A stretch of DNA of 59,683 nucleotides from Polyangia bacterium (GCA_036268875.1 DATATI010000008.1:1-59683), one strand, 5' to 3'. Counted from the first letter of the stretch, positions 7,790 through 17,123 are shown. Notes: generated by a model not told the origin, from the letters alone. Translations and numbers: made by a program.

Positions 7790-8587
7790 TTACGACGGTG
7801 CCAGCAGGCCGGGCTCCTTCGCGAAGCGAATAGTGACCTCCGCTACGCTCGCCGGTTTTTCGACGGGCAAGATGTGGCCGGCATCGGGAAATACAATGAC
7901 CGTGTGACCCGGTCCGAGAATTTCTGCGGCTGGTGGCGGCACGATCCGATCGTCCGCGCCGTGCAACCACGCCGTCGGACACGACAACGCTTTCAATCGT
8001 TCGGTCAGATCGCAGGCGGCGATGGCGGCGTAATCGGCCAGCGTCGTCGCCTTCGTCGCGGCGACGCCGGCCGCGGCGAAGGCGCGGCGCAAAGCGGGCT
8101 TTGCCGCTGGCGACAGTCCGTGCTCGGCCAGCCAGGCGGGGAAGCGATCGTAATCGTCTTGGACGACAGCCAGCAGGTCGTGGTGAATCGGCAGCTTCAG
8201 TCCGGCGCCGCACAGGACCAGCGCGGCCACCTTGTCGGGCCAGGCCAGCGCCGCCTCGATGGCCACCAGCGCGCCCATCGAATGCCCGATCAGCACCGAA
8301 CGCCCTAAGCACAGCCCTGCCGCCAGCGCGCCGACGGCGTCGCGATAGCCGGCGATCGACGGCGGCGGCGATCCCATCTCCGCGGCAGGGCTTGGTCCGT
8401 GGCCGGGCAGATCAATGGCCACGGCGCGCGTCGCCCGGCCCAGTCGGGCCAGGGTCATCATCCAGATCGCCGAAGAGGCGCCGGCGCCGTGGATCAGCAG
8501 AGCCGGTAGGCTTTGGTCATGCGCCTCGCCGCGCTCGGAATAGTGAAGGCGGCCGGTGTGCAGCGAGCGAGCGAACGGCACCGTCAC
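7790..8587 (-). CDS. Alpha/beta hydrolase
   Basis: 265 residues with a complete alpha/beta hydrolase pattern: oxyanion-region LIHGAG at 31-36, nucleophile elbow GHSMG with Ser103, a plausible acidic residue in the HGADDRIVP segment, and a C-terminal His in DAGHILPVEKP. The layout is typical of small esterases and C-C hydrolases; the substrate is unknown. It is the last gene of the minus-strand run carD, macro, etfB, etfA, hydrolase, 21 bases after etfA. A 7-bp inverted repeat (7777-7783 / 7795-7801) surrounds its stop codon but has no U-tract in the sense direction, so I do not call it a terminator. Confidence 0.82.
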   Translation of the reverse strand: MTVPFARSLHTGRLHYSERGEAHDQSLPALLIHGAGASSAIWMMTLARLGRATRAVAIDLPGHGPSPAAEMGSPPPSIAGYRDAVGALAAGLCLGRSVLIGHSMGALVAIEAALAWPDKVAALVLCGAGLKLPIHHDLLAVVQDDYDRFPAWLAEHGLSPAAKPALRRAFAAAGVAATKATTLADYAAIAACDLTERLKALSCPTAWLHGADDRIVPPPAAEILGPGHTVIVFPDAGHILPVEKPASVAEVTIRFAKEPGLLAPS

Positions 8588-8608
8588 TCCTGGCGCGGCA
8601 AGCTTCGG

Positions 8609-9576
8609 CTAGCCGCCGGCCTTCAGCTTTTTGATCTCGCTGATCAGCGCCGGAATGGCCGCTTCCCAGGTTGTCACGAGACCATAGTCGGCGACCTGGA
8701 AGATCGGCGCCTCGGGATCCTTGTTGATCGCGACAATGACCTTCGAGCCCTTCATGCCCGCCAGGTGCTGGATCGCGCCCGAGATCGCCACCGCGATGTA
8801 AAGCTGCGGCGCCACCACCTTGCCGGTCTGTCCGACCTGCAGATCGTTCGGGACCATGCCGGCGTCGCAAGCGGCGCGGCTGGCGCCCAAGGCGCCGCCC
8901 AACAGATCCGTCAGCTGCTCCAGCACCTTGAAGTTTTCGCCGGCCTTCATGCCGCGACCGCCGGAGACCACCACCTTGGCTTCGCCGAGATCAGGGCGCG
9001 CGCTTTTGGTGGCGTGCAGCCCGACCACCTCGGCGCCCAGGGCGTCGATGGTGCCCGGCGACGCGTTCTCGACGGCGCCAGCGCTGGCGGAGGCCGCCGC
9101 GGGTGTGAACTCGGTCTGGCGGACGCTGGCGACGATCACGGCGCCGGAAAGCTCGACCTCTTCCAGGGCATTGCCGGCGTACGCGGGCCGGCGAAACCGG
9201 TTCGGTCCCAGCACGGCGGTCACGTCGGACGCCATTCCGGCGCCCAGCAGCGCCGCCGCTCGCGGCAAGAAATCTTTTCCCGTCGAGGTGGCCGTGCCCA
9301 GCAGGGCGCCGGCGCCCGCGCGCTTGACCGCGTCGGCCAGCAATGGCGCGTGCGTCTCGGCCAGCGGCGCGGCCAGCTTGGGATCGTCATAGGCGATCAC
9401 CTTGGCGGCATAACGGGCGGCATCCTGCGCCGCCGCGGCGACACCGGCGCCGATCACCACCGCGGTGACAGTGCCGTTTTGTTGCTTGGCCAGCGCGGCG
9501 CCTGCCGTCAGCGCCGGCAGCGACGCCGAGCGAATGCCCTTCTCGGTGGTCTCGCAGAAGACGACGACACCGGCCA

Positions 9577-9577
<1 letters not shown>
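8609..9577 (-). CDS. etfA: Electron transfer flavoprotein alpha subunit
   Basis: 322 residues, the usual length. The C-terminal FAD domain shows the family signature: VGQTGK at 248-253 and [19 protein letters not shown] at 257-275. With EtfB it forms the heterodimer that carries electrons from acyl-CoA and other flavin dehydrogenases to ETF:quinone oxidoreductase. Its ATG overlaps the etfB stop (ATGA at 9577-9579 on the minus strand), so the two are translationally coupled. No dehydrogenase gene is adjacent, so the electron donors must be encoded elsewhere. Confidence 0.96.
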
Positions 9578-10398
<821 letters not shown>

Positions 10399-10407
10399 GC
10401 CGCCAGG

Positions 10408-10911
10408 TTACCCCACGGCAAGGCGCAACGCCTCTTCCATGCAGAAAAGGATCTCGTCATCGATGTCGATCAAATAGACCGTGGCCGGCTTGGGCTGGCG
10501 GTGCGCGCGCAGCTCGTCGACCATGGCGCGGGCGGCGTCTGCCGGGTCCACGCCGCCGAGGCCCGTGCCCATCCCGGGGATGGCAATGACCTCGAACCCG
10601 TGGCGGGCGGCGGCCAGCAGCGCGGCGCGGGTGGCGCGGCGGACGTTCTCGACGCCGATCTTCGTTCCCGGCTGCTCCATCGTCGGCGCGTGGATGACGT
10701 GTTTGGCCCACAGCTGCCCGCCGTTGGTGACCACGGCTGCTCCGACGGCGATGGGAGCGAGCGACATGGCTTCGCGCTGGACGGTGGGACCGCCTTTGCG
10801 TGACAGGGCCGCTGCCACCCCTCCACCCATGATTCCTAGCGAGTTGGCTGGGTTGACTACCGCGTCCACAGCCATCGCGGTGATGTCGCTTTTGGCGAGA
10901 TGTATCTGCAT
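10408..10911 (-). CDS. Macro domain protein (ADP-ribose or derivative binding/hydrolysis)
   Basis: 167 residues, essentially a single macro domain. The ligand loops are visible: VVNPANSLGIMGGGVAAAL near 18-36 and PGMGTGLGGV near 111-120. Macro domains bind ADP-ribose, and many hydrolyse O-acetyl-ADP-ribose or remove ADP-ribose from proteins or nucleic acids. The NPAN...GGGV arrangement fits an active deacetylase/hydrolase subtype, but that is inference. It lies between carD and etfB on the same strand, 9 bases before etfB, which suggests co-expression with electron-transfer genes; no functional link is obvious. Confidence 0.88.
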   Translation of the reverse strand: MQIHLAKSDITAMAVDAVVNPANSLGIMGGGVAAALSRKGGPTVQREAMSLAPIAVGAAVVTNGGQLWAKHVIHAPTMEQPGTKIGVENVRRATRAALLAAARHGFEVIAIPGMGTGLGGVDPADAARAMVDELRAHRQPKPATVYLIDIDDEILFCMEEALRLAVG

Positions 10912-11050
10912 GTGCAGGACGAGACGGGCCAGCAGATTACCATCTTCTCTCGCTTCGGCGAAGAAAAGTGGCGTGCCCTGTGCGGCGAGGCCCGCAAAAG
11001 CGGTGTGGCGCTGGCGCTCACCGCGAACGCCTCTGCTTGCGGCCGATTGC

Positions 11051-11539
11051 CTAGTTGAACAAACGATCGAGCTCTTGCTCGACCTTGCGCGAATCGGAGG
11101 CGCGCGCCACCGATAGCTCTTGCACGATAAGGCCCCGGGCGGTGTCCAGCATGCGCCGCTCGCCGAATGACAACGGCTTGAGGCCCTTCAGTCGATAAAG
11201 ATCGCGGAAGACCTCGGCCACCTCGAACAGCGAGCCGGACTTGATCTTCTCCATGAACCCGCGATAGCGCCGGTTCCAGGTCTGACGGTCGATGTGGATC
11301 TCCTTGTCGCGGAGGATCTGCATCACCTCTTTGATCTCATCCTGACCGGCGATCGGTCGCAGACCGACCTGCTCGGCTTTGTCGGTGGGGACCAAGATGC
11401 GCAAGCCGTTGTCCATTGCTCGCAGGACGTAGAAGCTTTGGATCTTTCCGAAGATCTCTTTCTTCTCGATCCCGACGATCTCGGCCACACCTTGGGATGG
11501 GTAGACTGCTTTGTCTCCGATTGAGAATTCGGCTGACAC
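11051..11539 (-). CDS. cdnL: CdnL/CarD-family RNA polymerase-binding transcription factor
   Basis: 162 residues from GTG at 11539, which has GGAGG seven bases upstream. This start gives the usual length (about 160-165); upstream starts would add a 33-residue unlike extension. The N-terminal RNAP-interaction domain starts with FSIGDKAVYPSQGVAEI, and the C-terminal helical DNA-binding domain includes WNRRYRGFMEKIKSG. CdnL binds the RNAP beta subunit and stabilises open complexes at promoters such as those of rRNA; it is essential in Myxococcus xanthus. Myxobacteria also have the larger CarD with an HMGA-like tail; no such tail is present here, so CdnL is the better name. A candidate promoter lies at 11685-11714. 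Confidence 0.92.
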   Translation of the reverse strand: MSAEFSIGDKAVYPSQGVAEIVGIEKKEIFGKIQSFYVLRAMDNGLRILVPTDKAEQVGLRPIAGQDEIKEVMQILRDKEIHIDRQTWNRRYRGFMEKIKSGSLFEVAEVFRDLYRLKGLKPLSFGERRMLDTARGLIVQELSVARASDSRKVEQELDRLFN

Positions 11540-11684
11540 GTCCTGTCCTCCTTCACGCACTTCCAAAAATCGCGCAGTCCGCCCCATCACCAACCCGCCG
11601 CTGCCGCGTTGCCCTTCCCCCCAATGACAACGCAACACACGGTAACCGCTGATGAAACATCAAGACAGCCTACGTTGGCCCACA

Positions 11685-11714
11685 ACGGTACTGCTGTCAG
11701 GAGAACTCTGTCAA
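11685..11714 (-). promoter_or_regulatory. Candidate sigma-70 promoter for cdnL
   Basis: On the minus strand TTGACA (11714-11709) is followed by an 18-base spacer and TACCGT (11690-11685). The -35 is perfect and the -10 weak, which would suit an activated promoter. The implied leader is about 140 bases. The gap 11540-11895 holds this element, the palindrome noted separately, and the unseen promoter of the divergent operon at 11896; I see no gene in it. Confidence 0.45.
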
Positions 11715-11719
11715 GACAG
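11708..11719. promoter_or_regulatory. Palindrome CTGTC-AA-GACAG overlapping the cdnL -35, with a second half-site copy
   Basis: CTGTCAAGACAG is a perfect inverted repeat with a 2-base centre lying over the -35 hexamer. The 9-mer TCAAGACAG recurs at 11660-11668, 51 bases away on the same strand, and another CTGTCA lies between them near 11694. This looks like an operator set for a dimeric regulator, possibly one spanning the promoter. The regulator is unknown. Confidence 0.4.
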
Positions 11720-11895
11720 GATTCCGCCTGCGCCGCTCGAAATTTGCGGGAATTTACCGTAGGGCAGCACCTTTACTGGAGAAGGGAAGTCGCGTTGCGA
11801 TTGAGCGGCCGATCGAGTCAACGGTGGTTTACCGCCCAGTGATGCCACGCTTTCGGTTTTCCGCGGCCTGCGCGATCGGCTAATGTCGCTGACCG

Positions 11896-12651
11896 ATGGC
11901 GCGGTATGCCTACGAGGATGCGACCGACCGGGTCAGGCTGCGGGCCGGCTCGGGTGGTGGGTGGATTCGGATGTTCTGGTTCGCGGTCGCCGCAGCGGCG
12001 CTGGGCTTTGCCGGCTATGTGTTCGCGGTGCCCTATCAACGCGTGATGAACGCGCTCGTCCAGCGCACCAGCGAGCTCGGCGAGGCGCGCGTCGCCTCGG
12101 AGGCGGCCGTCGCCGAGCGCGACAAGCTGAAGGCGGACGTGATCCGCCTGGAAGCGGGGGCCAAAGACAAGGAGGCCGCCGACGCCAAAAAGCGTGGCGG
12201 TGCCGACGCGCTGGGCACCTTGTTCAAGGCGTCTTTGGAAGAGCTGGGAGCCGCCGTCTCCGTCGACGCTGGCCACGTGGCGATCAGTTTTCCCGCCGAC
12301 AAGATCATCGACAGCAACGGCATCGACGTGTCCGACGCCGGTCAGACGGCGCTGAAGGTTCTGGCCGGCGCGCTGAAGAAGAATGGCGGCAACGCGCGCG
12401 TCAAGGCCCAGTTCAGCAATACGCCGCCGCCCAAGGATCTGCGTAGTCTGTTCAAGACCGCCGGCGAAATGTCGGCGGTGCGCGCGGCGCGGGTGATGTC
12501 AGTGCTGCACGATGCGGGCATCGCGCCCGAACACCTGGCCACCTTCGGCGAAGCGGACAAGCCCATCGCCCGCCCGCCGGCGCGTGGCAAGAAGGCGCCG
12601 CCGCCGCAACCGCCTCCCGATCGCGTGGACATCGAGATCGATCCGGACTGA
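11896..12651 (+). CDS. Inner-membrane-anchored OmpA/MotB-like protein
   Basis: 251 residues. A short cytoplasmic N-terminus is followed by one transmembrane helix at about 23-46 (MFWFAVAAAALGFAGYVFAV), then a coiled-coil-like segment rich in Ala/Glu/Lys (about 52-105), then a domain at about 115-230 resembling the OmpA/MotB peptidoglycan-binding fold (DVSDAGQTALKVLAGAL, later SAVRAARVMSVLHDAGI). The tail is rich in Pro and Lys. It probably anchors something to the cell wall from the inner membrane. It lies four bases before the barrel gene and is the first gene of the barrel-cytochrome operon, so a structural role in that complex is the simplest guess. No MotA partner is adjacent, so a flagellar stator is unlikely. 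Confidence 0.72.
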   Translation: MARYAYEDATDRVRLRAGSGGGWIRMFWFAVAAAALGFAGYVFAVPYQRVMNALVQRTSELGEARVASEAAVAERDKLKADVIRLEAGAKDKEAADAKKRGGADALGTLFKASLEELGAAVSVDAGHVAISFPADKIIDSNGIDVSDAGQTALKVLAGALKKNGGNARVKAQFSNTPPPKDLRSLFKTAGEMSAVRAARVMSVLHDAGIAPEHLATFGEADKPIARPPARGKKAPPPQPPPDRVDIEIDPD

Positions 12652-12655
12652 CGCC

Positions 12656-14119
12656 GTGGCTGCGCGGCGCCTGGTCCTGGCGGCCCTGGGCCTTGCCGTC
12701 GGCGCGGCGGTGGCGTCGCCGGCGCGGGCCTACGACTTCACCATCGACGTGCAGACCATCGGGCAGGGCTATCAGGTGCGCGGCTACGCGCCGAGCGGCA
12801 GCAACGAACTGCTCACCCGTCGTCGGCTGACCCAGTATTTGAACCTGAACGTCACCGACATCGCGCCCGATCGCTGGCACCCGGACGGCGCCGATCGCAA
12901 CGTCCTCACCGTCGACGTGTCTTTGCGCTTCGACAGCGATTTTGGCGGCTACCTGCTTTCGCGACCCACCGGTCCCGACGAGATCCGCGAGCTCAAACAA
13001 AACCACCTCGACGTCCTTTACGCGTATCTGGCCGGCCGGGATTTTGGGGGGCGAGTTGATTTTCAGCTGGGCCGCCAGATGCATTTCGATCTGGTCGACT
13101 TTTACGCCTTCGACGGCGGCGACGTGACGGTGCGCGTGCACCGGCCGCTGGTGGTCGAGGCCTTCGCCGGCACCGAGGTGCGCGGCGAGCGGCCGTTGTC
13201 GTCGCCGATCTACGAATTGGATGGCACCAGCATCGGGTCACAGGATCCGGCCACGCGCCCCGACCAGAACACGGTGCTGCGCCCGCTGGCCGGCGCCGCA
13301 CTGGCCATCGATGGATGGGCGCCGCTGTCCGCGCGCTTGGCCTACCGGCGCATGTGGTCAGCGACGGCCGACCAGCAACAGGGCGAGCCGTCGACGGGCA
13401 TCAACGACGAGAAGCTGGCCCTGACGGCGAACCTGGCGCTGGGCGGACGCGTGTACGCCTCGCTGGGGCTGCGATACAACATCTTGCTTGGCCTTCTCGA
13501 CGATCAGCAGGCGGCGCTGCAGGTGCGCCTGTCGTCGCGCCAGTCGGTCAGCGCCGAGTACGTCTATCTAGCGCCCACCTTCGACGGGGACTCGATCTGG
13601 AACATCTTCTCGACGGGCGCCTACCGCGATGCCCGCGCGGCGTATGAATTGAACGTGGGCACCGGATTGCGATTGTCGGCTCGGGCCTTCGTCCGCTTCT
13701 TCGAGACCACGCCCGGCGAGATCGTGGGCGGGCAAGACCTGGCCGCCGATGGCCCAAGCGGCCGACGCGCCACTGGTGGCAGCGTGGGCGCGCAGTGGCG
13801 CACCGACCACGGCATGCTGCGCCTGGACGGCTATTACGATGATGGATACGGCGGACGCAAGGCTGGCGGCGATCTGTCGGGGCGTTATCTGGCGCGCTGG
13901 CGCACGCTGGAGCTGGAAGGGCGACTGTCCGGTTGGACGTGGCGCTCCGATCAGCAGCCTGAAACCGATCGGGGCGTGGTGTTCGGCGCGCAGGCCGGCG
14001 GGCGCTTCCTGATCGCCGCTGGCATGCACCTCCATTTGCTGGCCGAGGACAACGTGGGGACGCTTTACCGCGCGCAGTACCGCGGCCTGGCGGTGTTCGA
14101 GCTGGACGTGTCCCTGTGA
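12656..14119 (+). CDS. Predicted outer-membrane beta-barrel protein (porin-like)
   Basis: 487 residues from GTG at 12656, four bases after the previous stop. Starting here gives a clean signal peptide (LVLAALGLAVGAAVASPARA, cleavage near residue 27). An upstream in-frame start at 12512 would run through the preceding gene. The mature part has alternating amphipathic strands with aromatic girdles, few hydrophobic helices and a C-terminal run of strands ending in FELDVSL, all typical of outer-membrane barrels. It abuts a 13-heme cytochrome gene (GTGA overlap at 14116-14119). In metal-reducing bacteria such barrel-cytochrome pairs (MtrB/MtrA, OmbB/OmaB) move electrons through the outer membrane. 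Sequence similarity to those barrels cannot be judged here, so the role is contextual. Confidence 0.65.
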   Translation: MAARRLVLAALGLAVGAAVASPARAYDFTIDVQTIGQGYQVRGYAPSGSNELLTRRRLTQYLNLNVTDIAPDRWHPDGADRNVLTVDVSLRFDSDFGGYLLSRPTGPDEIRELKQNHLDVLYAYLAGRDFGGRVDFQLGRQMHFDLVDFYAFDGGDVTVRVHRPLVVEAFAGTEVRGERPLSSPIYELDGTSIGSQDPATRPDQNTVLRPLAGAALAIDGWAPLSARLAYRRMWSATADQQQGEPSTGINDEKLALTANLALGGRVYASLGLRYNILLGLLDDQQAALQVRLSSRQSVSAEYVYLAPTFDGDSIWNIFSTGAYRDARAAYELNVGTGLRLSARAFVRFFETTPGEIVGGQDLAADGPSGRRATGGSVGAQWRTDHGMLRLDGYYDDGYGGRKAGGDLSGRYLARWRTLELEGRLSGWTWRSDQQPETDRGVVFGAQAGGRFLIAAGMHLHLLAEDNVGTLYRAQYRGLAVFELDVSL

Positions 14120-15402
14120 CGGCGCCAAACAAAATAGTGGGCGTGGCGATCGTCGTGCTGGCCGCGGCGGTCGGTGGTTTTGCGGCGTGGGCCAGTGGGC
14201 CGGTGCAAAAGCCGTCGATGGTCATCTACCCGCCGGCTGAGATCCCCATCGCCTTCGATCACGCGCAGCACGCACGCCTGGGCGTGACCTGCGCGAGTTG
14301 CCATCAGCTGGCGACCTCGTCGACGTCGGCCAGTGACGATCTGCTGCCACCCGAGGCGGCGTGCCGCGACTGCCACAAGATCGATCGCACGCGGCCGGCC
14401 AAGGAGGTGCCGAAGGGGCAGCCCGCGGCGCGCTGCATCGCCTGCCACGTCGGCTGGTCGGGCGCCGACCCGCTGAGCGAGCCGCCGCGTCCGTTGCTGC
14501 CGACGGCGAATCTGAAATTCAACCACAAGCTGCATTTGGCGCGCGGCATGGGCTGCGAGCTTTGCCACGCGAACACAACGATGACCGCGACCGGCGCGGC
14601 GTCAGATCCACCGATGATGGCGCTGTGCCTGGGTTGTCACGACGGCAAGCAAGCCAGCGCGCGCTGCGCCGCCTGTCACCTGACCTTGCCGGACGGGCGG
14701 CTGAAGACGGTCTTTCCGGTTAACGCCAGCGCCGGCGTCGACGGTCCGGGCGTGCGCAAGCTGGCCCCGTCGGGCAGCCTGCGCGGGTTCGACGCCCACA
14801 CCATGGGTTTTCGCAACAACCACAAAGAAGCCGGCCGCGACGAAGGGTACTGTTTGACCTGCCACCGCCGCACCGAATGCGTCGACTGCCACGGCGGGGT
14901 GGTGCGTCCGTTCGACATTCACCCGTCGGACTACGTCACGTTGCACGCGGTGGACGCGCGACGGAACACCCCCGACTGTTCGTCGTGCCACCGCAATCAA
15001 AGCTTCTGCCTGGGTTGCCACCAGCGCAGCGGCGTGGCCTCCGATCCGTCGGGCGGTGTGCCCGGGCGGCAGCCGGCGAATCCGTTCGGCACCGGCACGC
15101 AGGTGAAGCGGTTTCACCCGCCGAACTGGGTCCGCGATTCATCGGGCACCATCATCGCCAGGCCCAGCGCCGCCAGCCACAGCCTGGCGGCCAAACGAAA
15201 CATCAGCGCCTGCGTCTCCTGCCACCGCGAGGAGACCTGCCTTGAATGCCATTCGAACGATCCGACCGGTGGCGCCCATTTCGACCCGCACGGCCCCGCC
15301 TTCGCCGGCTCTCTGCGCTGCCGCTCCCTGGCCAGCCGCAACCAGCGCGCCTGCCTCAAATGCCACGCCCTTGGCGATCCACAGCTGACCTGCAACCGTT
15401 GA
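14116..15402 (+). CDS. Multiheme c-type cytochrome with 13 CxxCH motifs
   Basis: 428 residues from GTG at 14116, overlapping the barrel stop. The N-terminus has an uncleaved or cleavable signal helix (IVGVAIVVLAAAVGGFAAWA). I count 13 heme-binding CxxCH sites, in order CASCH, CRDCH, CIACH, CELCH, CLGCH, CAACH, CLTCH, CVDCH, CSSCH, CLGCH, CVSCH, CLECH and CLKCH. Additional His residues (FDHAQH, FNHKLH) are spaced as expected for bis-His ligation in cytochrome c3/c7-type folds. The protein should be periplasmic or threaded into the adjacent barrel and move electrons between the inner membrane and the outside or an envelope reductase. It is the last gene of the three-gene operon. Electron donor and acceptor are unknown. 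Confidence 0.9.
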   Translation: MTAPNKIVGVAIVVLAAAVGGFAAWASGPVQKPSMVIYPPAEIPIAFDHAQHARLGVTCASCHQLATSSTSASDDLLPPEAACRDCHKIDRTRPAKEVPKGQPAARCIACHVGWSGADPLSEPPRPLLPTANLKFNHKLHLARGMGCELCHANTTMTATGAASDPPMMALCLGCHDGKQASARCAACHLTLPDGRLKTVFPVNASAGVDGPGVRKLAPSGSLRGFDAHTMGFRNNHKEAGRDEGYCLTCHRRTECVDCHGGVVRPFDIHPSDYVTLHAVDARRNTPDCSSCHRNQSFCLGCHQRSGVASDPSGGVPGRQPANPFGTGTQVKRFHPPNWVRDSSGTIIARPSAASHSLAAKRNISACVSCHREETCLECHSNDPTGGAHFDPHGPAFAGSLRCRSLASRNQRACLKCHALGDPQLTCNR

Positions 15403-15421
15403 GGGACTGACTCGCTTCCGT

Positions 15422-16174
15422 TTACGACCCGTGCCAGTAGCGGATCCGGCCAGTGTCGGTATGGACGAATTGAGAGTGCGGGTAAAAGCCGACGCCGCCG
15501 GCGTGCAGCGAGCGCACATAGTGCAGAACGTTCTTCGTGGCCACACCGCGGATGCGAAAGTCGACAGCGTTGCCTTCCATGTGCTGGCTGTGGCGCGCCA
15601 CCTGGTGGCCTTTCTTGCGCAGCATCAGGTTGTACTTAGGCGAGCGGTAACCGGAGACCACCTCGATGCGCTTGGCGGAGAACTTTCCCGCCACGCGCGC
15701 CAGCACGTTCAGCAGGCGTTCGTCCATGTGGGTGGCCTGGTTGGTGTAATGGTCGCGCAAGAAATTGTGAAACCGACTTTCGGTGGAATCACCGGGGAGG
15801 ATCGGCAGCGCTTCGTGCGTCCACACGTTGTAAAGCGTGGTCACCGGTTCGACGCGGTCGCCGGGTCGGCCTTCGGGCGCCTCGGCGGCGGCGCCGCGCC
15901 CTTTGCGGGCCGAATGGCGGTTCGCCACCACCGCGTGCCTGGTCAGATCAGCGTCGCTGGTGTGAAAGTCGGGGCGCAGAGTTTTCTCGCGCAGCCACTC
16001 TTCCTTCTTCGATAGCACGCGCGGCTCGCCGGGAACAAAGTGCTCGGCGCGCGCGGTCACTACGTCGAAAACACCGTCGTCAGAATCGGGTGCGTCGGGC
16101 GTGCTTTCGTCCGCGCCTCCCATCACCGTCGGAGGCTGCTGCGACAAAGCGAAGACCGCGACCACCCAGAGCAC
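15422..16174 (-). CDS. Peptidase M15-like / DUF882 (YcbK/MepK-type) murein endopeptidase
   Basis: 250 residues from GTG at 16174. The C-terminal 120 residues carry the M15_3/DUF882 zinc peptidase pattern: SGYRSPKYN, then HSQHMEGNAVDFR (HxxxxxxxD-type ligands) and FVHTDTGRIRYW with the final metal-binding His. E. coli MepK of this family cuts 3-3 and 4-3 peptidoglycan cross-links. The first residues are a short hydrophobic segment, so export is likely, although the signal peptide is short. A good promoter lies so close (16181-16209) that the message may begin at the GTG itself. An internal ATG at 16123 is the alternative start but would remove the hydrophobic segment. Confidence 0.8.
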   Translation of the reverse strand: MLWVVAVFALSQQPPTVMGGADESTPDAPDSDDGVFDVVTARAEHFVPGEPRVLSKKEEWLREKTLRPDFHTSDADLTRHAVVANRHSARKGRGAAAEAPEGRPGDRVEPVTTLYNVWTHEALPILPGDSTESRFHNFLRDHYTNQATHMDERLLNVLARVAGKFSAKRIEVVSGYRSPKYNLMLRKKGHQVARHSQHMEGNAVDFRIRGVATKNVLHYVRSLHAGGVGFYPHSQFVHTDTGRIRYWHGS

Positions 16175-16180
16175 GATTTA

Positions 16181-16209
16181 AGTATAACCCTCGGCGCAAG
16201 TTATTTGAA
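16181..16209 (-). promoter_or_regulatory. Candidate sigma-70 promoter for the M15-like peptidase, possibly leaderless
   Basis: On the minus strand TTCAAA (16209-16204), a 17-base spacer and TATACT (16186-16181). Six bases then separate the -10 from the GTG at 16174, the usual distance to a transcription start, so the transcript could start at the initiation codon. Confidence 0.5.
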
Positions 16210-16247
16210 TCTTGAGTTCGCCCTCTTTTGCTTCAATGGGGCGACGA

Positions 16248-17123
16248 TCACGCCGGCGCTTTGCGCCCGAGCGCCATCAACTGATTCAAAGAACCAGAGG
16301 TGAACCCCGCCAGGTCCAAGGCCACGAAGGTGAACCCTTGCCGGCGGCCCAGCGCGACGATCGCTTGTCGCACACCTGGGTCAAGGACACGCGGCATGTC
16401 AGGCTGGTCGATCTCCAGACGCGCCACGTCGCCGTGGTACCGCACCCGCAATTGCCGGAAGCCCAGTGCGCGCAACCCATCTTCGAAGCCGTCCACCTGG
16501 CGCAGGCGGTCGGCGGTGATCTCCGTGCCGTAAGGAAAACGCGACGACAGACAAGCGAGCTGCGGCTTGTCCCAGGTGGGCAGGCCCAGGTCACGCGACA
16601 GCTGCCGCACGTCTGCCTTGGTCAACCCGGCTTCGACCAGCGGGTGGCGGGCGCCCCGTTCATCGGCGGCGGTCAACCCGGGGCGGTGATCGCCGAGATC
16701 GTCGAGATTCGTGCCCAGCAGCACCTCGGCCAGGCGCATCGTCTCGGCTTTCGGCTGAGCGATCTCCAGAAGTTCGGCCTTGCAGTGATAGCAACGGTCG
16801 GTCGGGTTGGCGGCGAAGCCCGGCCGTTCCATTTCATTGGATTCGACCAGCTCCAGCCGCGCGCCGATCAGCGTCGCCAGCTCCGCCGCCGCCGCGCGTT
16901 CGCTTTGCGCCATGGTCACGGACACCGTGGTCAGGGCGACGCAACGATCGCCAAGAACGTCGTGCGCCACCCGCAAGAGCAGCGTCGAATCGACGCCCCC
17001 CGAAAAACAGACCAGCGCCGATTGATAGCCGCCGATGATGGCCTGCAGCCGAAGGTGTTTGTCTTCCAGGGTGGCGGCGGCAAGCGGTGTAGAGGTGCCG
17101 GGCGCGTTCGGCATGGCGGTCAT
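16248..17123 (-). CDS. larE: LarE-like ATP-dependent sulfur transferase
   Basis: 291 residues from ATG at 17123, overlapping the thiI stop (ATGA). PP-loop SGGVDS at 41-46 binds ATP. Cys111 and Cys114 (RCYHCK) plus Cys191 (LACLSSRFPYG) form the three-cysteine set of LarE proteins known or proposed to hold a [4Fe-4S] cluster, in contrast to the single sacrificial Cys of Lactobacillus LarE. LarE normally thiolates pyridinium dicarboxylate to make the nickel-pincer cofactor of lactate racemase. No larA, larB or larC is in the window. Here it is coupled to thiI, so another thiolation substrate is conceivable. Confidence 0.88.
   Translation of the reverse strand: MTAMPNAPGTSTPLAAATLEDKHLRLQAIIGGYQSALVCFSGGVDSTLLLRVAHDVLGDRCVALTTVSVTMAQSERAAAAELATLIGARLELVESNEMERPGFAANPTDRCYHCKAELLEIAQPKAETMRLAEVLLGTNLDDLGDHRPGLTAADERGARHPLVEAGLTKADVRQLSRDLGLPTWDKPQLACLSSRFPYGTEITADRLRQVDGFEDGLRALGFRQLRVRYHGDVARLEIDQPDMPRVLDPGVRQAIVALGRRQGFTFVALDLAGFTSGSLNQLMALGRKAPA

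Noticed and set aside
7777-7801. Terminator after the alpha/beta hydrolase gene
   Set aside because: A perfect 7-bp inverted repeat surrounds the stop codon, but the T-run is on the wrong strand for a minus-strand terminator.
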